From DASVBJ01 sp036375895 (GTDB taxonomy: Bacteria; Actinomycetota; Actinomycetes; JACCUZ01), in contig DASVBJ010000260.1 in NCBI GenBank assembly GCA_036375895.1, positions 1 to 11,462 of the forward strand: a DNA stretch of 11,462 nt, written 5' to 3'. Position numbers and translations under genes: made by a program. Below the pieces are notes generated by a model. The model saw nothing but the letters and a program-made list of their open reading frames with translations, had not been told where the DNA came from and did not search any database. Shown here in pieces: positions 1 to 5,717 of the stretch; the first letter of the stretch is position 1; every line of letters begins with the position of its first letter.

Positions 1-7
1 CCGCGGG

Positions 8-2011
8 TCAGTCCAGGCCGTGGGCGGCCCGGATCAGCCGGACGATCCGGCCGATGATCTCGGTGATGCCGAAGTCCTTGGGAGTGAAGACCGCCGCCAC
101 GCCCTGCTCCCGCAGCCAGCGCGCGTCGGTGTCCGGGATGATGCCGCCCACCACCACCGGGACGTCGCCCATCCCGGCCTCGTCCAGCCGCCGCAACACC
201 TCGGGGATCAGCTCGCGGTGCGAGCCCGACAGGATCGACAGGCCGACGCAGTGCACGTCCTCCTCGACCGCGGCGGCGGCGATCTGCGCCGGCGTCAGAC
301 GGATGCCCTGGTAGGCCACCTCGAAGCCGGCGTCGCGGGCGCGTACGGCGATCTGCTCGGCGCCGTTGGAGTGCCCGTCGAGGCCCGGCTTGCCGACGAG
401 CAGCCGCAGCCGGGTGCCGAGCTCCGCGCCGGTACGCCGCACGGCCTCGCGCACCTCGGCGAGGCCAGGGCCGGCCTCGGTCACGCCGACGGCGCCGGCG
501 ACTCCCGTCGGGGCACGGTAGGAGCCGAACACCTCGCGCAGCACGCCGGCCCACTCGCCGGTGGTGACGCCGACCCGTGCGCAGGCGAGCGTGGCCGGCA
601 CGAGGTTCTCGTCGGTCTTCGCGGCGTCCCGCAGCGCCGCCAGCGCACTCGCCACGGCATCCTGGTCACGCGCGGCCCGCCAGGCCCGCACCGCGTCGAT
701 CGCCTTCTGCTCGACGGCATGGTCGACGGCCTGGACCGCCGAGTCGAGATCGGCCAGCAGCGGGTTGGGCTCGGTCTCGGTCCAGCGGTTGACGCCGACG
801 ACGACGTCCTCGCCCGACTCGACCCGCGCCCTGCGCTGCGCGTGCGAGCCCACCAGGGCCGACTTCATGTAGCCGCTCTCGACCGCGGCGACCGCCCCGC
901 CCATGTCCTGGATCCGGGCGATCTCGGCGCGGGCCGCCGTGCACAGCTCCTCGACCTTGGCGTCGACGACCTTCGACCCCTCGAAGATGTCCGGGTACTC
1001 GAGCAGGTCGGACTCGTAGGCAAGAACCTGCTGGATGCGCAGCGACCACTGCTGGTCCCACGGCCTGGGCAGGCCGAGCGCCTCGTTCCACGCCGGCAGC
1101 TGCACGGCGCGGGCGCGGGCGTCCTTCGACAGGGTGACCGCGAGCATCTCGAGCACGATGCGCTGCACGTTGTTCTCCGGCTGCGCCTCGGTCAGGCCGA
1201 GCGAGTTCACCTGTACGCCGTAGCGGAACCGCCGCTGCTTGGGGTCGGTCACGCCGTACCGCTCCTGCGTGAGCTCGTCCCACAGGCGCACGAAGGCGCG
1301 CATCTTGCACATCTCCTCGACGAACCGCACACCGGCGTTCACGAAGAAGGACATCCGGGCCACGACCTCGCCGAACCGCTCCGGTGGCACCTGGCCGGAC
1401 TCGCGCACGGCGTCGAGGACCGCGATCGCCGTGCACATCGCGAACGCCACCTCCTGCACCGGCGTCGCGCCCGCCTCCTGCAGGTGGTAGCTGCAGATGT
1501 TGATCGGGTTCCACTTCGGGATGTGGTTGACGGTGTAGGCGATCAGGTCGGTCGTCAGCCGCATCGACGCGGCCGGTGGGAAGGCGTAGGTGCCGCGGGA
1601 CAGGTACTCCTTGATGATGTCGTTCTGCGTCGTCCCGGCGAGCTGCTCGGGCGACGCCCCCTGCTCCTCGGCCGCCACCTCGTAGAGCGCGAGCAGCCAC
1701 ATCGCCGTCGCGTTGATCGTCATCGAGGTGTTCATCTCGGCCAGCGGGATGCCGTCGAACAGCCCGCGCATGTCGCCGATGTGGGTGATCGGGACGCCGA
1801 CCTTGCCGACCTCGCCGCGCGCCAGCTCGTCGTCCGGGTCGTAGCCGGTCTGGGTGGGCAGGTCGAACGCGACGGACAGCCCGGTCTGGCCCTTGGCCAA
1901 GTTGCGGCGGTACAGCTCGTTGGACGCGGCCGCCGAGGAGTGCCCGGCGTAGGTGCGCATCACCCACGGCTTGTCGCGCTGCGGACGGGACGGGTCGGGT
2001 GATGCGCTCAT
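8..2011 (-). CDS. meaA: Ethylmalonyl-CoA mutase (MeaA/Ecm), adenosylcobalamin-dependent
   Basis: Predicted 667-residue acyl-CoA mutase that rearranges ethylmalonyl-CoA to methylsuccinyl-CoA in the ethylmalonyl-CoA pathway, using adenosylcobalamin, in the cytosol. The substrate-binding TIM-barrel domain spans about residues 14-500: RTYAGHS at 19-25, TGLSVAFDLPTQTGYD at 43-58, and the YHLQEAGATP segment whose His176 matches the active-site His of methylmalonyl-CoA mutase. The C-terminal B12-binding domain (about 535-665) has the base-off signature D545-x-H547-x-x-G550, then SxL (592-594) and GG (622-623). Both domains are in one chain and the N-terminus is short, which fits MeaA/Ecm better than two-subunit isobutyryl-CoA mutase or the longer methylmalonyl-CoA mutase. 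The sequence strongly resembles the Streptomyces MeaA I remember. The ATG start is preceded by GGAGG at 10 nt. It lies 55 bp after the STAS gene, so co-transcription is possible. Main alternative: another acyl-CoA mutase specificity. Confidence 0.93.
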   Translation of the reverse strand: MSASPDPSRPQRDKPWVMRTYAGHSSAAASNELYRRNLAKGQTGLSVAFDLPTQTGYDPDDELARGEVGKVGVPITHIGDMRGLFDGIPLAEMNTSMTINATAMWLLALYEVAAEEQGASPEQLAGTTQNDIIKEYLSRGTYAFPPAASMRLTTDLIAYTVNHIPKWNPINICSYHLQEAGATPVQEVAFAMCTAIAVLDAVRESGQVPPERFGEVVARMSFFVNAGVRFVEEMCKMRAFVRLWDELTQERYGVTDPKQRRFRYGVQVNSLGLTEAQPENNVQRIVLEMLAVTLSKDARARAVQLPAWNEALGLPRPWDQQWSLRIQQVLAYESDLLEYPDIFEGSKVVDAKVEELCTAARAEIARIQDMGGAVAAVESGYMKSALVGSHAQRRARVESGEDVVVGVNRWTETEPNPLLADLDSAVQAVDHAVEQKAIDAVRAWRAARDQDAVASALAALRDAAKTDENLVPATLACARVGVTTGEWAGVLREVFGSYRAPTGVAGAVGVTEAGPGLAEVREAVRRTGAELGTRLRLLVGKPGLDGHSNGAEQIAVRARDAGFEVAYQGIRLTPAQIAAAAVEEDVHCVGLSILSGSHRELIPEVLRRLDEAGMGDVPVVVGGIIPDTDARWLREQGVAAVFTPKDFGITEIIGRIVRLIRAAHGLD

Positions 2012-2015
2012 GGCA

Positions 2016-2026
2016 GGAGGACCTCC
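2016..2026 (-). promoter_or_regulatory. Ribosome binding site of meaA, self-complementary
   Basis: On the minus strand GGAGG lies 10 nt before the meaA ATG and supports that start. It is followed one base later by CCTCC, so the element reads GGAGG-T-CCTCC and could fold on itself (4 bp with a 3-nt loop). A second GGGAGG lies further upstream, near 2041-2046. Confidence 0.6.
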
Positions 2027-2047
2027 GTGCGGGCGGCGTTCCTCCCG

Positions 2048-2053
2048 AGTCTA
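2048..2053 (-). promoter_or_regulatory. Possible -10 box (TAGACT) for meaA
   Basis: TAGACT on the minus strand fits the actinobacterial TANNNT pattern and sits 36 bp before the meaA start, in the short gap after the STAS gene. No convincing -35 is visible. meaA may instead be read through from the STAS gene. Confidence 0.3.
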
Positions 2054-2066
2054 CTGGCCGGTAACC

Positions 2067-2378
2067 TCAGGCCGCCGGGGTGGGCTCGAGCACGAGGATC
2101 CGGTGCAGCCTGGTGGCCCGCAGCAGCCGGCTCAGCCGCGGGTTCGCACCCTGCAGCACCAGCCGCCGGCCGGCACGGCCGGCCCGCCGGTGGGCGCCGA
2201 CCAGCACGCCGAGGCCGGTCGCGTCCATGACCTCGACCTCGGCCACGTCGACGACGAGATCGCCCGACCCTTCGTCGATCGCCGCGTGCAGCGCCGCACG
2301 GACGTCGGCCACGCTGTGCACGTCGAGCCTGCCGGCAAGCAGGACCTCGCTCTGACCTGGTGCGACGCTCACGACCAT
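2067..2378 (-). CDS. STAS-domain protein (anti-sigma factor antagonist-like)
   Basis: A 103-residue protein that is essentially one STAS domain, the fold of SpoIIAA/RsbV anti-anti-sigma factors, which free sigma factors by binding anti-sigma kinases. Visible marks are an early beta strand ending GRLDV (16-20), the LVVDVAEVEVMDATGLGVLVGAH segment (41-63) and an amphipathic C-terminal part. In SpoIIAA and RsbV the residue after the motif Asp is the phosphorylated Ser (D-S-S/T-G-L). Here it is D52-A53-T54-G55-L56, so that Ser is Ala and only Thr54 remains. I recall Streptomyces proteins with the same DATGLG variant, so this may be a separate conserved subgroup. No partner kinase or sigma factor gene is in the window. 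It lies between hbd and meaA on the same strand. The target is unknown. Confidence 0.85.
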   Translation of the reverse strand: MVVSVAPGQSEVLLAGRLDVHSVADVRAALHAAIDEGSGDLVVDVAEVEVMDATGLGVLVGAHRRAGRAGRRLVLQGANPRLSRLLRATRLHRILVLEPTPAA

Positions 2379-2395
2379 CTCGCCACCCCCTCGCG

Positions 2396-2401
2396 AACCT
2401 A
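2396..2401 (-). promoter_or_regulatory. Possible -10 box (TAGGTT) for the STAS gene
   Basis: TAGGTT on the minus strand would place transcription start near 2389, leaving a leader of about 11 nt that holds the GAGGGGG ribosome binding site before the ATG at 2378. A loose -35 resemblance (CCTGAC, 2418-2423) lies 16 bp upstream. Pattern-based only. Confidence 0.4.
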
Positions 2402-2486
2402 GACGCGCGAGCGGCCCGTCAGGTTGCGCACGGCTTCGAAGAACTCAGACGGTACGACGTGGGGCCGACGAATGAGGTGCGCCACG

Positions 2487-2513
2487 CTGTGACTCGTGTG
2501 ACGCGTGTGACCC
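2487..2513. repeat. Three tandem 9-bp repeats with TGTGAC core
   Basis: TGTGAC occurs at 2488-2493, 2497-2502 and 2506-2511, exactly 9 bp apart; the full units are CTGTGACTC, GTGTGACGC and GTGTGACCC. They lie in the 179-bp gap between hbd and the STAS gene, about 110 bp before the STAS start, where an operator could sit. The rest of that gap holds no gene that I can support. Confidence 0.6.
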
Positions 2514-2521
2514 GACTGCCT

Positions 2522-2544
2522 GCTGCCAAGTGACGGCTGGCAGC
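2522..2544 (-). terminator. Weak hairpin after the 3-hydroxybutyryl-CoA dehydrogenase gene
   Basis: GCTGCCA (2522-2528) and TGGCAGC (2538-2544) are perfect inverted repeats with a 9-nt loop, starting 13 bp beyond the hbd stop codon. There is no T run. It could be a factor-independent terminator of the U-less kind proposed in actinobacteria, or chance in GC-rich DNA. Confidence 0.3.
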
Positions 2545-2557
2545 CGATCGCGGGGGC

Positions 2558-3415
2558 CTACCCGTCGTACGAGTAGAAGCCCTGGCCGCTCTTGCGGCCG
2601 AGGTCGCCCGCGGACACCATCCGGCTCAGGGTCTCCGGCGGGTAGAACTTCTCGTCCTGGGTGTCCGCGTAGATGTTGAGCGCCGCGTTGCGCAAGATGT
2701 CGACCCCGGTCAGATCGGTTGTCGCCAGCGGGCCCATCGCGTGCCCGAAGCCGAGCTTGCAGGCCACGTCGATGTCCTCGGCGGTCGCGACGCCGGTCTC
2801 CACCAGCCGGATCGCCTCCATGGCGAGCGCGCAGACCAGGCGGGTCGTGACGAAGCCGGCCACGTCCCGGTTGACGACGATGCACGTCTTGCCGACGGAC
2901 TCGGCGAAGTCCCGCGCGGCGGCGAGCGTCTCGTCGCTGGTCTTGTACCCGCGCACGAGCTCGCAGAGGCCCATCATCGGCACCGGTGAGAAGAAGTGGG
3001 TGCCGACGACCGCCTCCGGCCGCTGCGTGACGGCCGCGATCTGGGTGATCGGGATCGCGCTGGTGTTGGTGGCGAGCACCGCGCCGTCCTTGCAGACCCG
3101 GTCGAGCTCGCGGAAGACCTCGTGCTTGACCTCGATCTTCTCGAACACCGCCTCGACGACGATGTCGGCGCCGGTCGCCGCCTCCGCGAGGTCGGTGACC
3201 GTGCGGATCCGTCCCAGTGCGGCCGCGGCGTCGTCCGCGGTCAGCTTGCCCTTGGCGGCGAACCGGTCGAGCGAGGTGCGGATCCCGGCCAGCCCACGCT
3301 CGAGCGCCTGCTCGGTCACGTCGCGCAGGACGACCTCGTGGCCGGCCGTGGCGGCGACCTGGGCGATGCCGGAACCCATCAATCCGGCTCCGACGACGGC
3401 GAGCTTGGTGGACAT
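2558..3415 (-). CDS. hbd: 3-hydroxybutyryl-CoA dehydrogenase
   Basis: Predicted 285-residue cytosolic enzyme interconverting acetoacetyl-CoA and 3-hydroxybutyryl-CoA with NAD(P)H. The N-terminal Rossmann domain begins with G9-x-G11-x-x-G14 and Asp32 at the end of strand 2. ATNTSA (115-120) carries Asn117 and Ser119. HFFSPVPMMGLCE gives the catalytic pair His140 and Glu152. The C-terminal dimerisation domain (about 186-285) contains GPLATTDLTGVDI and ends GRKSGQGFYSY, typical of short single-function members rather than fused FadB-type enzymes. The position usually held by Asn in GFxxNR is Thr191 (GFVTTR). Length is normal for the family. GAGGAG lies 9 nt before the ATG. In the ethylmalonyl-CoA pathway this step precedes crotonyl-CoA, and the mutase of that pathway is two genes downstream. 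A role in fatty acid or polyhydroxybutyrate metabolism is equally possible. Confidence 0.92.
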   Translation of the reverse strand: MSTKLAVVGAGLMGSGIAQVAATAGHEVVLRDVTEQALERGLAGIRTSLDRFAAKGKLTADDAAAALGRIRTVTDLAEAATGADIVVEAVFEKIEVKHEVFRELDRVCKDGAVLATNTSAIPITQIAAVTQRPEAVVGTHFFSPVPMMGLCELVRGYKTSDETLAAARDFAESVGKTCIVVNRDVAGFVTTRLVCALAMEAIRLVETGVATAEDIDVACKLGFGHAMGPLATTDLTGVDILRNAALNIYADTQDEKFYPPETLSRMVSAGDLGRKSGQGFYSYDG

Positions 3416-3454
3416 CGCAAGGACTCCTCGGCTGGTGACAGCGGACCGGGCGGG

Positions 3455-3460
3455 AGCCTA
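3455..3460 (-). promoter_or_regulatory. Probable -10 box (TAGGCT) for hbd
   Basis: TAGGCT on the minus strand lies 39 bp before the hbd ATG and predicts a leader of about 33 nt containing the GAGGAG site. The same hexamer lies in front of the adenosyltransferase gene. No clear -35 is seen. Confidence 0.45.
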
Positions 3461-3486
3461 GCCCGTCGCGTGGTGGACACTTGAGC

Positions 3487-3792
3487 GTGCCCGACTGGTG
3501 GAGCCTGCTGACCGCCGTCGCCGTGCTGGCGGTGCTGGTCCTGCTGCTGCGGTGGGCGTTCAGCGGGCAGAGCCGGTCGCTGGTCGAGCGGCGGCCCCGG
3601 ACCGGGCGGCCCGAGGAGTACGGCCTGCTCGTCTCGATCGCCTCCCCCTCGACCTACGTCGAGGGCGAGATGCTGCGGCGCCGGCTCGAGGACGCCGGGC
3701 TGCGGGCCACCCTGGCGACGACGAGCGACGGCCCACGTCTGATGGTCTTCGCGGAGGACGAGCGGGTCGCCCGGGGCATCCTGGCGACGTGA
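3487..3792 (+). CDS. Small membrane-anchored protein, DUF2007-like
   Basis: About 101 residues. One hydrophobic N-terminal segment (about residues 5-22, WSLLTAVAVLAVLVLLL) suggests a membrane anchor. A basic linker follows, then a soluble C-terminal part of about 60 residues (YGLLVSIASPSTYVEGEMLRRRLEDAGLRATL...). The pattern of a strand, a helix with paired Arg, and 'DAGLRATLATT' resembles the DUF2007 'putative signal transducing protein' fold, but I know no proven function. I place the start at GTG 3487 because GGTGGA (3472-3477) lies 9 nt before it; TTG at 3481 is the alternative but only 3 nt from that site. The gene is divergent from hbd and convergent with murA, with a 37-bp gap. Confidence 0.75.
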   Translation: MPDWWSLLTAVAVLAVLVLLLRWAFSGQSRSLVERRPRTGRPEEYGLLVSIASPSTYVEGEMLRRRLEDAGLRATLATTSDGPRLMVFAEDERVARGILAT

Positions 3793-3829
3793 CGCCGCAC
3801 CACCTGGCCCGAGGGCGGGTACGCCGGGG

Positions 3830-5119
3830 TCAGTGGAGGAACTGCTCGTCCTCGGGCTCGCGCGTCACGTCGGCCCCCAGTCCCGTGAGCTGCTCGGCGA
3901 AGCCCGGGTAGCCCCGGTCGATGTGGTAGCCGTCGCTCACGGTCGTGACCCCGTCGGCGACCAGCCCGGCGAGCACCAGGCCCGCGCCGGCCCGGATGTC
4001 CGTGGCGCGGACCGGCGCCCCGGACAGCCGCTCCCGGCCGCGGATGACCGCATGGTGGCCGTCGGTGCGGATCTCGGCGCCGAGCCGGGCGAGCTCGTTG
4101 ACGAACATGAACCGCCCCTCGAAGACGTTCTCGGTCACCATCGCCGCCCCCTCGGCGATCGCGTTGAGCGCCATCACCATCGGCTGCAGGTCCGTGGGGA
4201 AGCCGGGGAACGGCAGGGTGACCACGTCGACCGCCCGCGGCCGCTCGTCCATGACGACCCGGAACCCGCCGTCGGCGGCGTCCAGTCGCTCGACCTGCGC
4301 CCCGGCCGTGCCGAGCTTGTCCAGCACGATGTCCAGGTCCTGCGGGCGGGCGTTGTGCACGGTGATGTCGCCGCGGGTCATGGTCGCGGCGAAGGCCCAG
4401 GTGCCCGCGACCACGCGGTCCGCCACCGCGACGTGGGTGGTGGGCTCGAGCCGGCTCACGCCCTCGATCTCCAGCGTGGACGAGCCCGCGCCGCTGATCT
4501 TCGCGCCCATCTGCTCGAGCATCACGCACAGGTCGACGATCTCGGGCTCGCGGGCGGCGTTGTCGATGACCGTGCCGCCCTCGGCGAGCACGGCGGCCAT
4601 CAGCAGGTTCTCGGTCGCCCCGACGCTCGGGAAGTCCAGCCAGATCGTGGCGCCGGTCAGTCCCTGCGGTGCCCGGGCGACGATGTAGCCGTGCTCGCTC
4701 TCGACGGTGGCCCCGAGCTTGGTCAGCCCGGCGACGTGGAAGTCGAGGCCCCGCGAGCCGATCGCGTCGCCACCGGGCAGCGCCACGTCGGCCTCACCGC
4801 AGCGGGCCACCAGCGGCCCCAGCACGCAGATGGAGGCCCGCATCCGGCGGACGAGGTCGTAGTCGGCCTGGTGACCGAGGGCGGCCGGCACGGTGATGTC
4901 GAGGCGCGCCGACTCCACGTCGTACACGACCTCGCAGCCGAGCCGCCGCAGGAGCTCGGACATGATCTCGGTGTCGAGGATGTGCGGCACCTCGTGGATG
5001 GTCGTGGTGCCCTCCGCGAGCAGCGAGGCCGCCATCAGCTTGAGGACGCTGTTCTTCGCCCCCGTGACCCGGACCGCTCCGGCCAGGCGGGCGCCACCGA
5101 CTACACGAAACCTCTCCAC
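3830..5119 (-). CDS. murA: UDP-N-acetylglucosamine 1-carboxyvinyltransferase (MurA)
   Basis: Predicted 429-residue cytosolic enzyme of the first committed peptidoglycan step, transferring enolpyruvate from phosphoenolpyruvate to UDP-GlcNAc. Family residues in order: K22-N23 in TGAKNS, RASI (94-97), the flexible loop LPGGDAIGSRG (114-124), Asp310 in FPTDLQPM (308-315; matches Asp305 of E. coli), Arg376 in DIRAGAG and Arg402 in HIDRGYPGF. The loop residue that is Cys115 in E. coli is Asp118, the variant known in Mycobacterium tuberculosis MurA and linked to fosfomycin insensitivity. I chose GTG 5119 because it gives the usual M-E-R-F-R-V-V-G-G start. ATG 5146 is in frame, has GAGGT 6 nt upstream and would add nine residues, but it would overlap the opposite gene's start codon. 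It is head to head with the adenosyltransferase gene. Confidence 0.95.
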   Translation of the reverse strand: MERFRVVGGARLAGAVRVTGAKNSVLKLMAASLLAEGTTTIHEVPHILDTEIMSELLRRLGCEVVYDVESARLDITVPAALGHQADYDLVRRMRASICVLGPLVARCGEADVALPGGDAIGSRGLDFHVAGLTKLGATVESEHGYIVARAPQGLTGATIWLDFPSVGATENLLMAAVLAEGGTVIDNAAREPEIVDLCVMLEQMGAKISGAGSSTLEIEGVSRLEPTTHVAVADRVVAGTWAFAATMTRGDITVHNARPQDLDIVLDKLGTAGAQVERLDAADGGFRVVMDERPRAVDVVTLPFPGFPTDLQPMVMALNAIAEGAAMVTENVFEGRFMFVNELARLGAEIRTDGHHAVIRGRERLSGAPVRATDIRAGAGLVLAGLVADGVTTVSDGYHIDRGYPGFAEQLTGLGADVTREPEDEQFLH

Positions 5120-5127
5120 GAGCGGCC

Positions 5128-5137
5128 ATCGTAGGCT
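5128..5137. promoter_or_regulatory. Overlapping divergent -10 boxes between murA and the adenosyltransferase gene
   Basis: The plus strand has TAGGCT at 5132-5137, 7 nt before the adenosyltransferase ATG at 5145. The minus strand has TACGAT at 5133-5128, 8 nt before the murA GTG at 5119. The two hexamers share 2 bp. With these spacings both messages would begin at or within about 2 nt of their start codons, that is, leaderless, which would explain the absence of a well-placed Shine-Dalgarno for either gene. No -35 motif is clear on either strand. Confidence 0.5.
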
Positions 5138-5144
5138 CCTGCGC

Positions 5145-5717
5145 ATGGTGAACCTCACGCGCATCTACACCCGCACCGGCGACGACGGCACGACGGGTTA
5201 CGGCGGCCGCGGCCGTATCGCCAAGACCGACTCCCGGCTGGTGGCCTACGCCGACTGCGACGAGGCCAACTCGACCATCGGGGTCGCGCTCGCGTTCGGC
5301 GGGCTCGACGAGGACGTCGTCGCGGTCCTCGGCAGGGTGCAGAACGACCTCTTCGACGTGGGTGCCGACCTGTGCACGCCCGTCGAGCCGGACCCGAAGT
5401 ACCCGCCGCTGCGCGTGGTCGAGAGCCAGGTGGAGGCCCTCGAGCGGGAGATCGACCGCTTCAACGAGCCGCTGGACGAGCTGCGGTCGTTCGTCCTCCC
5501 GGGTGGCTCGCCGGGGGCGGCTCAGCTGCACGTCGCGCGCACCGTCGTACGCCGGGCCGAGCGGGCCACCTGGGCGGCCCTCTCGGAGCACGCCGAGACC
5601 ATGAACCCGCTGACGGCCCGCTACCTCAACAGGCTGTCCGACCTGCTGTTCGTGCTGGCCCGTCACGCCAACCGCGAGACCGGCGACGTGCTCTGGGTGC
5701 CGGGCGCGAACCGTTAG
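5145..5717 (+). CDS. pduO: Cob(I)alamin adenosyltransferase, PduO type
   Basis: Predicted 190-residue cytosolic enzyme that transfers the adenosyl group of ATP to cob(I)alamin to give adenosylcobalamin. The N-terminal ATP-binding loop TRTGDDGTT (9-17), YADCDEANS (35-43), RTVVRRAER (132-140) and YLNRLSDLLFVLAR (160-173) are hallmarks of the PduO family, a trimer of five-helix bundles; no P-loop of the CobA/BtuR type is present. Length is normal. Its product is the cofactor of the ethylmalonyl-CoA mutase encoded about 3 kb away, so a supply role is a reasonable inference. It is divergent from murA, and its stop codon overlaps that of the DUF2550 gene on the other strand. Only a poor Shine-Dalgarno is visible, and the -10 box 7 nt upstream suggests a leaderless message. 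Often annotated cobO, although that name properly belongs to a different fold. Confidence 0.93.
   Translation: MVNLTRIYTRTGDDGTTGYGGRGRIAKTDSRLVAYADCDEANSTIGVALAFGGLDEDVVAVLGRVQNDLFDVGADLCTPVEPDPKYPPLRVVESQVEALEREIDRFNEPLDELRSFVLPGGSPGAAQLHVARTVVRRAERATWAALSEHAETMNPLTARYLNRLSDLLFVLARHANRETGDVLWVPGANR

Noticed and set aside
20..2002. Open frame of 660 codons on the plus strand, antisense to meaA.
   Set aside because: Same GC-driven lack of stops; no recognisable domain, and the minus strand is an excellent mutase.
8..2011. Reading the mutase as methylmalonyl-CoA mutase.
   Set aside because: One 667-residue chain with a short N-terminus and close similarity to the MeaA type; the longer N-terminal region of methylmalonyl-CoA mutase large subunits is absent.
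2488..2511. Reading the TGTGAC repeats as a CRISPR array or a classic Crp site.
   Set aside because: Units are only 9 bp without spacers, and the half-sites are direct rather than inverted, so neither fits.
2445..2885. Minus-strand open frame in another phase, running from the hbd 3' end into the gap before the STAS gene.
   Set aside because: Over most of its length it overlaps hbd in a different frame, with shadow-like composition; the short gap part has no ribosome binding site and no domain.
3793..3829. Possible terminator between the convergent DUF2007-like gene and murA.
   Set aside because: Only 4-bp inverted repeats (for example CCCG-AGGG-CGGG) and no T run; expected by chance in this composition.
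3833..5134. Open frame of 433 codons antisense to murA.
   Set aside because: Shadow frame of a strongly conserved gene, with composition typical of complement translations.
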